The translations under genes and the position numbers were made by a program. 64,000 nt of DNA from Hypericum androsaemum (lineage: Eukaryota > Streptophyta > Magnoliopsida > Malpighiales > Hypericaceae): positions 11,524,707 to 11,588,706 of the forward strand of contig OZ023182.1 in the NCBI GenBank assembly GCA_963995505.1, given 5' to 3'. This document shows positions 11,540 to 24,499 of this stretch, in pieces (position 1 is the stretch's first letter; every line of letters starts with the position of its first letter). Under the pieces are notes generated by a model, which did no database searches, was not told the DNA's origin, and saw nothing but the letters and a program-made list of their open reading frames with translations.

Positions 11540-12286
11540 AAGAAAACAACTAGTGATCAATAAAAAAATACATTATTTGAGAATTATCTTGACTAAAAAT
11601 ACTAGATTATGAATATCAGATGGAAAAATAAAATAAAATAACATCTCGAAAGCCTAGTTTACAATATATAATATAAGTAAAGAAAAGAATAGAAACCAAA
11701 TTCGATGATCAAACGTCATAATAGAATGTTCTACTGATTGAATAATGATATTGTTTAGCCAAAAGACATTTGCATAAAAGATAAGAAGATTTGGCGGAGA
11801 GTTTAAAGGGACATTCTATCGTCAAAAGTGATCTCTAATAGAAGTCCCTGATTTACAAGAAATTAAACAAAAGCATGGGTAATGCAACCCGAATTGGCAC
11901 GTCCAAACGTTTTTTTTAGCTTCTAATAGTTTTTGTTTTTGCAAAGTAATTTTTAGCACTAAGTTAGGGTCAACCGACAAAAATAAGAGCAAGGGTTGGC
12001 AATCTCTCTGGTCTCTCAGGATCCGTAGGGATTTCTTTGAAATAATAAATCAAAATGGCAACCATGCCTCCTAGAAAACTTCAAAAAGAAAAAAAAGGAA
12101 AACAAACATTCTTTATGGGCAATTTGCTCTCAGGTCCCTGATGTTTCCTTAAATGGCTGTTTTAGTCTCTGCAGTTTTGAAATTGAAATTTTAGTCCCCT
12201 AGTTTGCTTAAATGTTACTCTCGGATCCCTTGCTGACGTTATTTTTTTTTATCATGGAAAAGGCTATTATGTCCTTACATTTAAAT
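11540..12286. other. Intergenic, no gene recognised
   Basis: AT-rich sequence with no coding similarity. Around 12120-12240 there are phrases of the kind found near plant transposon ends (ggtccctgatgttt, ttttagtcccctag), but no matching inverted end was found. Confidence 0.4.
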
Positions 12287-12604
12287 AGAAAAAAGCTCCG
12301 GCGAGACTAACCGCTAGAACGATCGACTTTGGGGGCCTAATTCGCAAGCGTTTGAAAGTTATAGCTACTTTAAGATTTTGTCAAAAACATGAAGTAGTTT
12401 TGGTTACAAATCTTGAGTTTTCTTAAAGTTTTTGTGTCCTGGTTCGAGTGTGGAGTATTGTGATACATTAGGGGGAGTGTTCATAGGTGGTGTGTGGAGT
12501 TGGAGGAATTTGATGTGTTCATGAAGTGATTTGAATGAATAATTATGTTTGTAATAGCAAAGATACATGATTACTCTTTTATACTCTCTTATAAGTGTTT
12601 AATT
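12287..12604 (+). repeat. 318-bp dispersed repeat, copy 2
   Basis: Second copy of the segment at 4624-4941, same orientation and extent, differing by scattered substitutions. It lies outside Gypsy-A. No coding capacity was recognised. It may be part of an undefined transposon. Confidence 0.75.
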
Positions 12605-12984
12605 CCAAAAGCTCAATACATGAATACTATTATCATAAACCCTAAGATTAGGAGCCCGCATGTACGGAAGATTGATGTACCCTGGAAGAAGGGGCTAGGG
12701 TAACCACTACGACAGCCTAAGGGGAGACGATGGTGGTGCGTTGGTGATTTTGACATATGGCCGGTCGGTCTCACTTTTTGCTCCTCAGCTTTAGAAGACC
12801 CCTCGTCCTCTTCACCTGCTCCCGCTCATTTCTTTCAGTGACATTAACTCTGGTGGCGGGGTGGTGTCAGTTGGATGTACTGTGGCATCACTGGCTACAA
12901 TCGGGGAATTCTGGGCAGTGCCAGTGAGGCTAGACTTCTGGGGGGTCGCAGCATCGGAGATTGATGTGCAAATAAGAGCAGCAT
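12605..12984 (+). other. Unresolved sequence upstream of a GAG-element relic
   Basis: Slightly more GC-rich than its surroundings. Short open frames are present but no recognised domain. It may belong to the decayed element that follows. Confidence 0.3.
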
Positions 12985-13913
12985 CATATCATTCGCAATA
13001 CATGGACTTGCGTGCAAAAGAGGTTGGTGTAGTACAATATGAGAACATCTTTCAAGCTAAGTGAAAAATTGAGAACAATGTATATTGTTCTTATATAAAA
13101 GTTACTTCTGATGAGATTTTTGAAGAGGTTTTGACATGAGAAGTTTGGTGAATATTCTGTTAATTTATTTGATGGCGATTATTTTGATGAGCGTACCATG
13201 TCACTTCTTTACTTGAGGGATTTGTTTAAAGAATCAGAAGTGTGGGATGCTGTTCATATGAAGAAGTGCATAATTCCTAATAATTGTGAATATGAAGAAC
13301 TTGTTGATGCTATTGAAAATGAATAGGTTCAGCCTATAAACTACATGTCTATGGAATGCTACGTGTTGACCATGTTGAGCATATTGATTTCGTGGGAGTT
13401 GACAAGTTTGATTATGTTGGAGAATCAAATTTGGTTAGTTTATGGAATGCTTTGAAGATTGCACTTATACCAATTCGTAGGTCTTTGGATTTTGAGTTTG
13501 AGATGACTTCTGATTGTTTGAAATCAAAGTATTCGTTCTGTTGAAACAGAAGGTATCAAATGCAGCCACGATGTTCAAAGATTTCATCTTGTTCCAGCAT
13601 GGTTGTGAATTGGCAAAAGCATGATGTGTGCAAGGATTTGAGAGAGAATAATTTGAGTTCAAAAATGTGGGAATGCCTCTATTGGTTCTACAGAACTGTT
13701 CGAACTCGGCAGAGAGATTCTGTCACATTATTCTTTGACTTATCAAGCAAATCTACATCATCATTCGTGGCATAATCATCAAATCAAGGTTTTTATTTTC
13801 TTACAGCAGTGGTTCGAGGTTTTTGTAGAGTTGTAAACAACGGATCAAGATTTCTACCAATCTAAACATAGAAGGTTCTGCTTCTGCTTGGATTTGTAAT
13901 GCGGTTCATATCA
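12985..13913 (+). pseudogene. Relic of the GAG-only retrotransposon family (gag piece, ORF2 and LTR)
   Basis: Protein and nucleotide similarity to the minus-strand element at 43426-48002. EVGVVQYENIFQAK (about 13019-13062) matches that element's gag at ENDVAQRENIFHTR. 13120-13430 encodes LFDGDYFDERTMSLLYLRDL and VHMKKC, matching its ORF2 (LFDGECFDDHAMSLLYLRDL). 13680-13913 matches its LTR and ends in catatca at 13913. The pol region and much of gag-ORF2 are deleted, and stops are present (for example at 13324). This is an independent, much older copy of the family. Confidence 0.8.
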
Positions 13914-15170
13914 AAGATGAAGGTAGCGCTATAGTCATTGCTATGTATCCATCAGCAGCAGGCTGTCGTTGAAATTGGAAAGAGGATACAGATGGGAGGG
14001 TGGAGAGAGAAAGAGAGAAGAGATGTTTGGAGAGAGTTGGAGAGAGGGCAGGGGTGGGAAGGTGGAGTGAGAAAGAGAGACAATGAGAAGATTTGACTTC
14101 TTTATAAATGGTAAGACAAAAAAGACCAAATACTCCTGGAAAAATTACTATCGTCAAATCTCTGATGCGTGCCTAGTCATTAAGATCAATGGTCCAGATT
14201 CAAGTAAAGACCATCCATGCCACTTCTCTTCAGTAATCACTGATTCCAGTGAAAAATAAAAAGCAAACATGCGAGTCCATAGTGGAACCCGACCAAAGCG
14301 GCACCGGGTAAGGAACCCCGGTTAAAGGTCGTTACAATAAGGCACTAAGCAAGGAACCCTGATCACGAATCTCGGCATCGCCTTCCCACGGAGCTTGCAG
14401 TCAAAGAGCTCACCATCGTATAGAAGGCCACTAATGATGCCCCTAACGAATGGCTCAACCCAATAAACATCCTGGTTTCTGAACTTCCTTGGTTCGGCAA
14501 GTTCAAGCGCCCCCTTCGCCACATCATTGCCAAGTCCCAGTCTCTCCTCGAGGCGGTTGGTGGCTCACCAAAGGTGCTCTTTTGGCACAGCTTCCTATTT
14601 TTGGCAGTAGAGAGCAGGGAGCATAACGCCGAGGAGGCCTATGGCTGGCTCGTCAACATCAACAATGACATACTCGAGAAGATTGACGTTTCCTAGAGGA
14701 GCACAGGTAGGCCTGGAAGGAGGGAGAGGAGAGAAAGACTGAGTGGATAGAGGATGGAGGGTTTCAGATGGTGTATGAGAATAAGAAGATGGCAAGAGTG
14801 AAGATGGGCTCGCTTTGTTCAGGCCACCAATATGTCCTTTGAAGTTGTTGAAATAAAGGTGCCCTTGTGTTTTGTCTTTGAAATTGATGAGCTCTTGTAT
14901 TTTTTCCTTTAAAAATGATGTGCCTTTGAAAACCTAATGTGCCATTGTATTTTTATCTGATTTGTCGTCCAAGTACAGCGGCACATTGTCAGATGTGCAG
15001 TTGTTTATGTGCTGCCGTTGTGATGTCCCGTCATGTGATGTGCCGCCCTGCAATGTGTCGTCGTACGATGTGCTGCTATTCTCCGTGTTGTGCGATTGGT
15101 GCTGCTAGAGGCCCAGTAACGCCGAATCCAACCCCTTTCACTAGACTATGTTTGGTGAAAAAATGACTTG
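13914..15170. other. Gene-poor region with unrecognised open frames
   Basis: 13975-14100 is a purine-rich low-complexity stretch. Between about 14280 and 14830 both strands hold fairly long open frames. The plus strand gives FGKFKRPLRHIIAKSQSLLE around 14500-14560 and the minus strand WVEPFVRGIISGLLYDGELF. I recognise neither. It could be a captured or decayed exon. 14990-15080 is a run of variant tgatgtgccgyc units. Confidence 0.3.
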
Positions 15171-16739
15171 GACAAAATGAATAACTTTTCCAAACCTACC
15201 ATAAAATCGTGTTTCCTTTCGCATAATCTCTTTTTTATTATCCCTCTCTATTTTAGTATATTCATTATATATTCTTTCTTTTTTTATAAACAGGTTTAGT
15301 ATTAGATGTACGAGGCCGAATTGGTTGCTGCCACTAATAGAGTAAGCGACACTATCTGAATTCTGATCTGGATCATTGATTGGGGTGGGACGTGCATGTC
15401 TTTTGTTTCATATGTATAATATACATGGACATTTTGAGAATGTGTGTGTCATTAATGTCTTTGTAATTATTTTTCTTAATGGTGAGGTTATTCGATAAGG
15501 AATTATTTCCTAGAATTGTGAGATTCTCTATAATCAATGAGATTTTTCTTATTTGTATTGATGTTATCTTTATCCAATTAGAACATGTCTCTTGAAATTA
15601 AGCAAATTTTATATATTCAAGGATATCATTAATTACGATTATATTTCTAATTATGTAATTATAGTACCAGTAGACACAACATTATGTACCACTGAACGAA
15701 ATATGGTGTACCAATAAACGCAACATGGTGTACCAGTGGACGCAACATTTATTAAGATTATATTTTTAATTATATTAATTATAATTATATTTCTAATTAT
15801 GTAATTAATATGATACTGAATTCAAAATTGGGTACCAGAAACATGATGTACCAACCGAAAGCAATACGCATTTCTCAAATTGCCCATATCCGAATCATGC
15901 TGGTGAATCTATGGGAGCTCTGAATCAAACCCCACTAGTATAATGAGACAGAACAACCAAAACAAATTATTCAATCTAAAGCTTTCTAAGTCTGTTATAA
16001 TGCTTTTTGAAATCGTACGTCGAAAGGGTTATATTGCAGTGCACGTCAAAAAGATATTGCAATTTTCTCTAGCCTGATATAATGGGTGGGGCCTTTTATA
16101 CATATATTTTTGGAAGCGTTAAGCATGCACGTTACCCAGGAGGACTTTCAGATTAGTCTAAAAGGTTATATTGCAGTGCACGTCAAAAAGATAGTGATTT
16201 TTTTTGTAGGTACAAAAAGTGTGTCCAAAAAGATATTGTAATAAACGTCGAAAATGACTTCCTTAGAATTCAATATTTGTTATTGCAATTGCAGCCCCTC
16301 ATTTTGAAAGAAGAGTGGCCAAATAACTTCATCTATGTCAGAGTGAATTGTGAATTGGCTAGACATGGTTAAGAAAAGATTAAGCTTCATTGAGTAATAT
16401 TTTAAAGAGTAAAAGGGTGATGTCTGATCAAAAGAACGGGTTGGACCGGAATAATTCCAGCAGCACCACAGGGACAAGAAGAATGGGTCATACGTGTTTA
16501 ATAACAAACTTGTAATATTAGATATCATATAAGGGCAATTTTGGAAATTTTGGTTCAACATGATCGTCCGCATGTATATTCAATATTCCCCACATGTTAT
16601 ACCAATGTTCACCGCAAGATATATAATTTTCACTGCATGGTAGAAACTTGTCTCTAAATTAATGGTTTAGAACCATAATTACATAATTAAAAATATAATT
16701 CTAATTGAATTATAAAATCCATCTCACTTGACCCATCTG
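15171..16739. other. Intergenic with short degenerate repeats
   Basis: AT-rich. 15660-15755 has three variants of a ~28-bp unit (tgtaccaataaacgcaacatgg). Two copies of ggttatattgcagtgcacgtcaaaaagata occur at about 16027 and 16165. No gene is supported. Confidence 0.45.
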
Positions 16740-17390
16740 GGCTTGGGAACACCCTGGACTTGGCGAACGCCTTTGGGCTAACTGAATGCCCTGAGCTTGG
16801 CAACGTCGGGCAGTGCTTATGATTTTGGGTCGTTCTTGACTTAGGGTTAGATGGTATTTTGGCAGAGAAGTTTGAGAAGAATGTTCAAGAAGGGCGGCTT
16901 ATATTTTCCTATGTTGAGTCGAGATTTTCCTATGTTGAGCCGAGATTCCTGAGATTCGGGTGAGATTTGGTATGTGCTTAGTTGGGTCATGGTTGCTTGG
17001 GCGTCATGATGAGGACATTCCTATTTTGGGATGGGATCTATTCGTTTGAAGAAGGCGGCTTGTGTTTTCCTATACTAAGCTCGGAGGATCTCTTTACATT
17101 AGGAATAAATAACTTGAATCGGATCTCTCGGGATTGAGACTTTGAGCCGAAAGTCTTGAAGGCGGCTTAGGATTTTCTATCTGAAGGCAAGGGGGCGAGG
17201 TCAAGACACTCTATATAAGGAGGGCTCAGGCAAGGAAGACGGCATCATCAATAACACAACAACACAAACCTTTTATCTTACTTGTTTGCTTTATTTTCCT
17301 TAGCCTAGCATAACTCGTAACCTAGCATAGTTTTATACCATTCATGGGACGACCACTCCGAATCTGTCTCGAGTTACTTGTTCACTTATC
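16740..17390 (+). promoter_or_regulatory. LTR-like promoter region (possible solo LTR)
   Basis: A strong TATA element, ctctatataagg at 17209-17220, is followed by a CA-rich leader (aacacaacaacacaaacc). This is the layout of plant Ty3/gypsy LTR promoters. Upstream, a unit gaaggcggcttrtgttttcctat recurs three times (about 16887, 17053, 17157). I could not fix TG...CA ends or a target duplication, so solo LTR is a hypothesis. Confidence 0.4.
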
Positions 17391-18239
17391 CCGCAACAGT
17401 TTGATTTATTTTTTGTACCATTGAGAGTGCTGAAATTATTAGCTTAGCTTTACACCCTTGTTCTTTGACTGTTGCGGTTCGGATTGTTGATGACAAATTT
17501 TGGTGCTGTTTTTGTGTGAAATCAATGTAGGTCCGGGAATTGTGCATGCACAAACTATTTTGGTTCTTGCAGTAGACCACTTGGTTGCTAATAGGGAAAA
17601 TGTATGTTCCGAATCCTCGCACGCCCCTCAGTAGAGTCATATTTATGAAAGCTTGTGTAAACAAAGTGACCTCATGAGTTGAACATCATTTTGCCCAGGT
17701 AGGTCTGCCGTCTGCATTATGTAAAATAGTGAGTTCTACGAACTGCTCTTTATGGTCATATGACGGTCTGCATCATTTTCGACATGAGGCGGTTGAACTA
17801 TTCTGGATACATTAGTTCTGGTAAAAGTCTATCCTTTTCTCATCCTTTCCTTGATACATTAATCTCTTTTGAGTTATTTTTTAGCATTCCGTCATTTGAA
17901 TTACAAGTGTGGACAGTGGATGAAGCCACACAACAAACTTATTAACCTTCCACTGGATGCAAGGGATAGACAATTCACGTTTAAATCCGTTTTTTATAAG
18001 TAGATTTGTATATTGCACCAAGATAATAATTACATCATTAGAGAGCATCAGCATCATGAGAGAACTGTGGAGCAAAGTTGCAGCACTGTGAAACTTTTCC
18101 AAAATACGTTTCTTTTAAAGATCATCCGCAAAATCTACGTGGCTGTCCAGATGGACAGGCACGACCCGAGCATCTCTCCGAATTGATTTTAATTTAAAAA
18201 GTTTGACTCAAATAATGCATTTTAAATCGTAGGGTACTC
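17391..18239. other. Intergenic, no gene recognised
   Basis: No coding similarity found on either strand. Ends at the outer edge of Copia-A. Confidence 0.4.
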
Positions 18240-18708
18240 TATTAGAGAAATATATTAGCTGGAAGTTGTCTCACGGAAGAAGGAGCTAAGGAAGAAGAAG
18301 AGAAAGAGATAATTTCAATGGAATGTGTATTGACAACTTACCAATTAATGATTCACAATTGAATATTTATAAAAGAGAAAAAAGATTCCTATCCATCCAA
18401 GGTGTACAAAATGCCAAATGGGAAAAGGGAAAAGATGCTCTGCCAACTAAATCCTCCCCAGGAAATGTGCCTATGATAGAGCGCTCAGGAATATTCCCTC
18501 AAATATTGGTGACCAACTAACTCGTTGGTTTCTTCCACCAAGGGCTTTTCTTCAGCTGGGCCCAAAAAATCTAATGAAGTTTGCAACGGTCGGCCCAGCT
18601 TCTTCTTCTTTTCCACCCTCGCTTGCTTCAAATTTAGAAGGTAAAGCTGCCACTTTCTCTTCATCCTTTTCTGCAGGTTTAGCTTCTAGTTTTAATATCC
18701 CCCTCAAG
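18240..18708 (-). repeat. Copia-A 3' LTR and polypurine tract
   Basis: LTR 18240-18697 aligns with 39683-40111. In element orientation it follows a polypurine tract CTTGAGGGGGA (18708-18698) and begins TATTAAAAC. Both visible termini read TA where TG/CA is expected. The TATA-like and A-rich sequences are typical of an LTR. Confidence 0.85.
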
Positions 18709-20650
18709 CTAGACTGTATACATCAAACATGCCAAGCTTGGCGATACGATGAAGAAAAAGAGAAGGCGGCAGAGGCTTCGTCATTATATCTGCAGTTTGT
18801 TGATGAGCAGGCATATAGTGATGTCGGATCAATCCATTTTGTATCTTTTCCTGCACCAATTGACAATCCAATTCTATGTGCTTCGTCCTCTCATAAAAGA
18901 CTGAATTTTCAGCGATGTGAATGACTCGGTTCACAATAGATCGAAACTTGAAGGGAATGCTTGATCTTCAAATCTGCAAGCAAATAAGTTAGCTATTGAA
19001 CTTCGCAGATGAGAGACGCCATGGCCCTATATTCAGCCTTTAATGAACTACTTGAAATTGTGGTTTGCTTCTCCGATTTTTAGGAGATAAGTGAGTTCCC
19101 TAAGTAGACGCAATAGCCAGTCGTAGATCGTCTCGTATCAGGGTACCCTGCTCAATCAACATCACAAAACCCCGAGAGTCTAAGCTCAGAGTTCCTGACA
19201 AAGAATAAACCCAAACAAGTATAGCTCTTCACGTATCTGAGGACTCGATGGACCGCCTTTTGTGTATAATCAATGGAGAGCTCAAGAACTAACTGAGCTG
19301 GTGTACTGCATAATAAATGTCAGGGCGAGTGTTGCAGAGGTATATGAGTTTACCAATTAATTGCCTGTAATCTGTTGAATCTTCCACTGGTGAAGAGTCT
19401 GCGAAAGAACTGAGTCTGAGTCTGAGATTCTGCACCATGGGAGTTCGCATGGGTTTGAAGTTTAGAAAACCAGAATCTAATAGAATATTCTGAGCATATT
19501 GCCTTTGGCTGATATGAATTCCTATTCTGGAATGAGCCACCTCCATACCCAAGAAGAATTTGAGCTTCCCCAAATCTTTGATCTTCAACTTGTCATTTAG
19601 AAAGCACTTGATCTCTTGCTTATGAGGAAAAGAGTTCGCTGCCATGATTATGCCATCAACATATACCAAGAGACAAGTAAAACTTCCATCTTTATAAAGG
19701 AGAAATATAAAATAATCAGACCTTGCTTGCTCAAAACCAAAAGATAGCAGCAAGGAAGATAATTTCTCTAACCATTGGTGACTTGTTTGTTTAAGTCCAT
19801 AAAGAGACTTTTTTAATTGAAAAACTTGATTACAATGCACAGAGAAACTTGGTAGCAGCTGCACATAAACTTCCTCATAAAGCTCACCATATAGAAAGGT
19901 ATTATTCACATCTAGTTGCTCCAAGAACAAGTAAACACTTGCTACGACTTCTAAGATCATTTGGACAGTGCTCATCTTCATGATAGTAGAGAAATTGTCT
20001 AAATAGTCAATTCCAAAAGCTTATGTATAGCTTTTTGCCACCAATCTGGCTTTGAACCTTTCAATGCTCCCATCAGCATATCTCTTTATCTTGTAGATCC
20101 ACCTGTATCCAATGGCTTCTTTTCCATAAGGTAATGGCATTACATCCCAAGTTTTGTTTGATTCAAGAGGCTACAATTCAGCTTTCATGGCTTCCTGCCA
20201 ATAAGGCAACTTGTTTGGCCTCATCAAAAGTGGTTGGCTTCTTGATGCTGTCTAAAGCTGCAACAAAAATGTTATAGAAGACCCCAGATAAACATCTATA
20301 GTCATATCAAAAATTGGATTAGTATTGAGATAGAGTGCTCACTTACTTGAGGTTGACCCATTCCTCTGAGAACCGTCAATTGGCATTGCTGAGAAACATG
20401 GGTGGAATTAACATAATCTTGTAGGTAGGCTGGTTTTTGCATGGTCCTGGAGGATTTTTTGGTGTTGGGTTGAATAGGTTCGCTAGGTTCTGCAGCAGGA
20501 ATGTTTGCATGTTTAGGTTGAGGTGCAAGTTCTTCCTCTACGGGTAATTGGAAATCTGGTAAGGGTGGTGGTAAATCTTGATCATCAAGATCTAAAGGTG
20601 AGGTATTAGTCTGTGATGTAGGTATAGGTTGGTCTGAATCAAGTGGTAAT
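18709..20650 (-). pseudogene. Copia-A reverse transcriptase-RNase H remnant
   Basis: The longest open piece is 19981-19289: LDVNNTFLYGELYEEVYVQ, FQLKKSLYGLKQTSHQWLEK, then the catalytic strand as LLVYVDGIIMAA, where YVDG replaces the usual YVDD, and a connection block ending in RPDIYYAVHQLS. 18934-18704 is the RNase H end (HIELDCQLVQEKI, ADIMTKPL). Upstream (20650-20240) is the linker region before RT, full of stops. The loss of the second catalytic Asp and many stops make it inactive. Confidence 0.88.
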
Positions 20651-22176
20651 TAAAGAGTGGATTTTTGGGTCCATCTCGCAATAATAGGAAGTACGGATGT
20701 AATGTCGAACCATAAGGAGCGGGTTCAAGACATCCAGAGTGAGTTACAATTAAGATTAGGTTGATTGGTATTTTATGAAAGATTTAGGGTAAAGTAAGCA
20801 ATGCCAAAGATTAAGTTGAAAAAGGTATAAAGACAATTTAGAGGAAATTGGGCTAGGTACCCGTCATACATCCTTACGCACTTGGTCTTTCTTGGGCTTT
20901 TATGTCCATAGTGGGCCTAGGTGAACTAAGGTATGGCGCTTCACGGCTAAGTACATCACACTAAAAAGAAGGCATTAGGGGGGTTCGGACGAGAACTTCA
21001 TTCACACTCAATGTTGGTAAGTTGTCGACCTCACCTAGGTATCACGACTACCACTCTTGCCTCCCTAAACCTCATTCGTTAATGCTCCACCCCCGGGCCA
21101 ACTACACACTACCTTTTACGGCTAAGTCCATTGGATAATGTATAATTTAGCAGTTAGGCTTTTCCATGCTCCCCTTCATGGCTAAGTCCATCAGCTCATG
21201 CTACAATCGATTGGGAAGGATTCTAGGTCATTGCTAGTACTACTAGCCCCTAGGTTCCAACGGAGATTATGCCCTCTAATTGCTACACGCTCTAAAGGTT
21301 AAGCCCATTCAAAACCAAGCATTTCGGGAGCACTAAGGCACCTGACCCAAAAGAAAACTACTCACACATCATCATTTAATTAAATCAATAATGCATGAAA
21401 GGGAACAATGTCACAAGAGTGGAATTAAAAGGAAGGGATAGGGAATGCTCAATCGTAGTGACAAGCCACTCGGTCCTCTCCTCCTTCCTCCTTGTGCTCC
21501 TCCTCCAACTAGTTAAAAACCCTAAGTTTAAGTCTTTATATCTTAGCTTACAGATTGAGGGGTTGAGGGGGGTATTTATAGAAAAGTCTCCCCCTCAACT
21601 CTAAAATAATGCAAAAATGTCTGAAAAGCCCTCAAAATATCTATTTCTCCTGGGAAAAATTTGGCAAAAATGCCATCCATTGCAAGTGGTGCTGTCCGGC
21701 GAGCTGAGCTGGCAGGCCATTCTGGGTCTTGAGTCTCGACCAGCGAACTTCAGTCAGCGGATAGAGCACCTCCGGTGGGTGACTTTATTGTTCGGCGGGT
21801 TCTTCATGAGAAACTCAGTTCCCTTCTCTTCGAATGCCGCTCGACGGGCTGGTGGCATCGTGCGGTGGCATACTGAGGGCTGGGAAAAATCCAGATGAAA
21901 TCTTCTCGTCATCTGTCAGGAAGGGCACTGCACATCAGATTTCTTTAGGAGAGATGTTGACCTGTATTGGTTTTCTAACGCTCGCCTCTTCTCACTCGAT
22001 CCTCGTATCCTTGTAAAATCCTCCTTTAAAAGCTACGAAGACCAAATGGTGAAACTATTCTAGGCAACAGACCTAAGAATGGCATAAAATGACTAAAAAA
22101 GACTCGAAGTGGGTCTAAATAACCCTAAAATGAGGTGATAAAGTGAGAATTTCTTACGCTCATCACACCCCCATAC
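20651..22176 (-). repeat. Athila-like element 3' LTR with polypurine tract
   Basis: 1515-bp LTR ending ...cgctcatca at 22165, plus a minus-strand polypurine tract GTATGGGGGTG at 22176-22166. Its first base pair reads TA instead of TG. It carries a single copy of the 91-bp unit that is duplicated in the other LTR. Confidence 0.88.
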
Positions 22177-24499
22177 TTGAATCTTTGCTTGTGCTCAAGC
22201 AAAAGACACAAGTACAGACACAAAAACTCAAACAAGTAAGGCCAAGAGTTGGCATCCTCTAAACAAAATAAACTCCACCGCACTATTGATCTTTCGGCAT
22301 AAGAAGAACCCACAAAATGAGAATGCGTAGAGACCATACCCTCAAAAGTTTAACCAAGTGTTAACCTTCAGTGGATAGAACTCAAGAACGACCACTCAGA
22401 GAGAAGGATATTTGATTATCCTTGCTATGATGTGGTCTACTACTCTCTATCCCTCGCAGACACATCTGGGGCCTTGAGTTATCTTACTCACACTCATGTT
22501 CGTCTCTCACTAAATGAGGGTTGTGATCAAGGGGACTTGGCTCGGGTTGAAATGGGGTCAATGTGTTGGTGAGGATAAAAGAATGGGTAGTAGCTATCCA
22601 CCCAATCTGAGCTGCTATTACAACGTGAACTAGCACTCGACTATTCTACTTGCTCACCTAAAATTGATTGCTCAACCCAATGTACCCGAAATCTATAGCC
22701 ATATGGCCAGAACCTTGCCTTTATTTGGTTGCCTTATTGATGTCACACTTGCTCTTTTTTATGCTTTTCTTCTTTTCTATTATTTTTGTTGTTTTTCCCA
22801 ATATTTTTAAAACCGACCTGGGAGGCGATCTGGATTTTTGAAAAATTTTGGTCTAACCGGTCAGATTTTTTAATTAATTATATAAAGTAAAATATATTTA
22901 TTTTACAATAAAAATAATAAAATAACAAATAATTTTTTTTTATCATTTTAGTCACTTGTTATTTTACAATTTGATTACAAATTGTTCTGAATTTTTTGAT
23001 TTGGTCAAGTGTCCGGGTGGTTCGGGTCAGTCGAAAAGGATAGACTAGACAGTCAGACTAAATTTTGGCCAGTCGAACCACTTCTCTGGGTTTTGGTGAA
23101 AAATGAGCCAGAATTTCTCTTGGGTGGCGGTCCGACTACAGGTTTAAAAACATTGATTTTTCCTTTCATTTTTCTCCGATTTTCTTTTGGCAAAATTCTA
23201 GTTTAGGCATGATTTGGCGATTGAATTTGGCATTTTTCTACATAATTTCCCAAAGTAAAATCTCTTAATGAGCCTATTTTATCATGAAATCCTTACATAA
23301 ATCCTTGCTAGATAGATCCTAAACTCATCCTCGGACTAGATGTCAAAGGTGGGGAGATTGAGTTAGGGGTTGCATGGTTAATGTGTGTATCAATAGAATG
23401 GCTTGGCTTGAAGTACAAAGGAAAAAAATATAGAGGTAAGCTTTTAAGGCTCTAGGCAAAATTCAATCAAAAACAGCCCCCATCCTCCTGCAATTCATTC
23501 AAAAATGTGAGACAAGCAAGTACTCATATGATACCCCAATTGCCCATAGCGTATAAGCACCTCATGAACAAAATTTTGGAAACTGTAGTCTCCACCTGCA
23601 GCTCAAAATTTGCTCACACAAGGTCGCTCGTCAACCCTTGAGTCAACCCAACGAGGGAGACTGCAAGTTTAAACAAGCGAGGGTATGGAAGCTTCGCATT
23701 TCTATATCTTACAACTCGGGGTGAGATTCCTACTAAATGTGGGATTCATCTTAAGACAAAGAAATCAAAAAAAAATTGGGGGGGGGGGTGTGTGGCGGGT
23801 AGAGGGTTCAAAAGTGTCAAAAGTATGCCAAAACTTAACTTAAACAACTTAATCTAAATCTAAGCATGCAAGTTTCTACATGGAACTCCCCCACACACTT
23901 GAATAACACATTGTCCATAATGTGGAAAGAGCTAGGAGAAGAAAATGACAATGAACGAGATTGACTTTGATAACCACCATGGTCAACAAAGTTTCAAAAT
24001 AATTCAATCAAAAGAACACATAAAGACTTCTGTGGTCGCAATAAATATGTTGATTGAAGACAAAAGCAAAATGATAACATGATGATGACTTAGGAGGAGA
24101 GAAAGGGGACGTCACTAATTTGATGGGTTTTAGTTGGGAAGCATGGTGGAAGTGAGCAGAGTTGCTCCCCTGTATTTGCTGCCGCTCGGTGCGTGGGCTG
24201 CCGCTAGGCAGATCTAGGAATTCACTGCCTGTGCTCAAACTCATCTTCCGGTCGTTGACGACTTCATAAAATTACTTGATCACCAGATGGGTGGTGACTG
24301 CCGGGGTGAGGGATTTCTTCTACTACCTACACATATGAAAATAAACACAGCATGCTAATTTTTGGTCTTTAGCTTGACCTTGCCTGTCTTCATCTTCATC
24401 AGGGACCATTGTCGCAAGCTAGGTTCCTCTCTCCTTGCTCTTCCTTAGGATCTTCCTAGATAGTCACTTGAATTTTCTCAAACTTGACATCAAGTTTCC
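22177..24499 (-). other. Non-coding 3' internal region of the Athila-like element
   Basis: No coherent reading frame. It contains the inverted-repeat element at 22798-23155 and an 11-base G run near 23778. Where an autonomous Athila/Tat element would carry pol, nothing of RT or integrase is recognisable. Confidence 0.6.
22798..23155. mobile_element. MITE-like inverted-repeat element
   Basis: Ends caatatttttaaaacc (from 22798) and, reversed, caatgtttttaaacc (to 23155) form a ~15-bp imperfect terminal inverted repeat. The AT-rich interior has ggtcagattttttaatt and ggttcgggtcagtcg, similar in style to the element split by Gypsy-A. About 358 bp, non-coding. Superfamily unknown. Confidence 0.5.

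Noticed and set aside
14939..15166. Cys-rich small open frame (possible defensin-like peptide)
   Set aside because: The Cys residues come from repeated tgatgtgccgyc units; no signal peptide and no defensin spacing.
16280..16573. Minus-strand 97-codon open frame
   Set aside because: No similarity, no splice or promoter context, and AT-rich composition; not reported as a gene.
17386..17664. Minus-strand 92-codon open frame with small inverted repeats (ccgcaacag / ctgttgcgg)
   Set aside because: No recognised domain; the 9-bp inverted pair is too short to define an element.
23776..23790. Long G run as a possible G-quadruplex or assembly artefact
   Set aside because: A single homopolymer tract in decayed transposon DNA; no further evidence.
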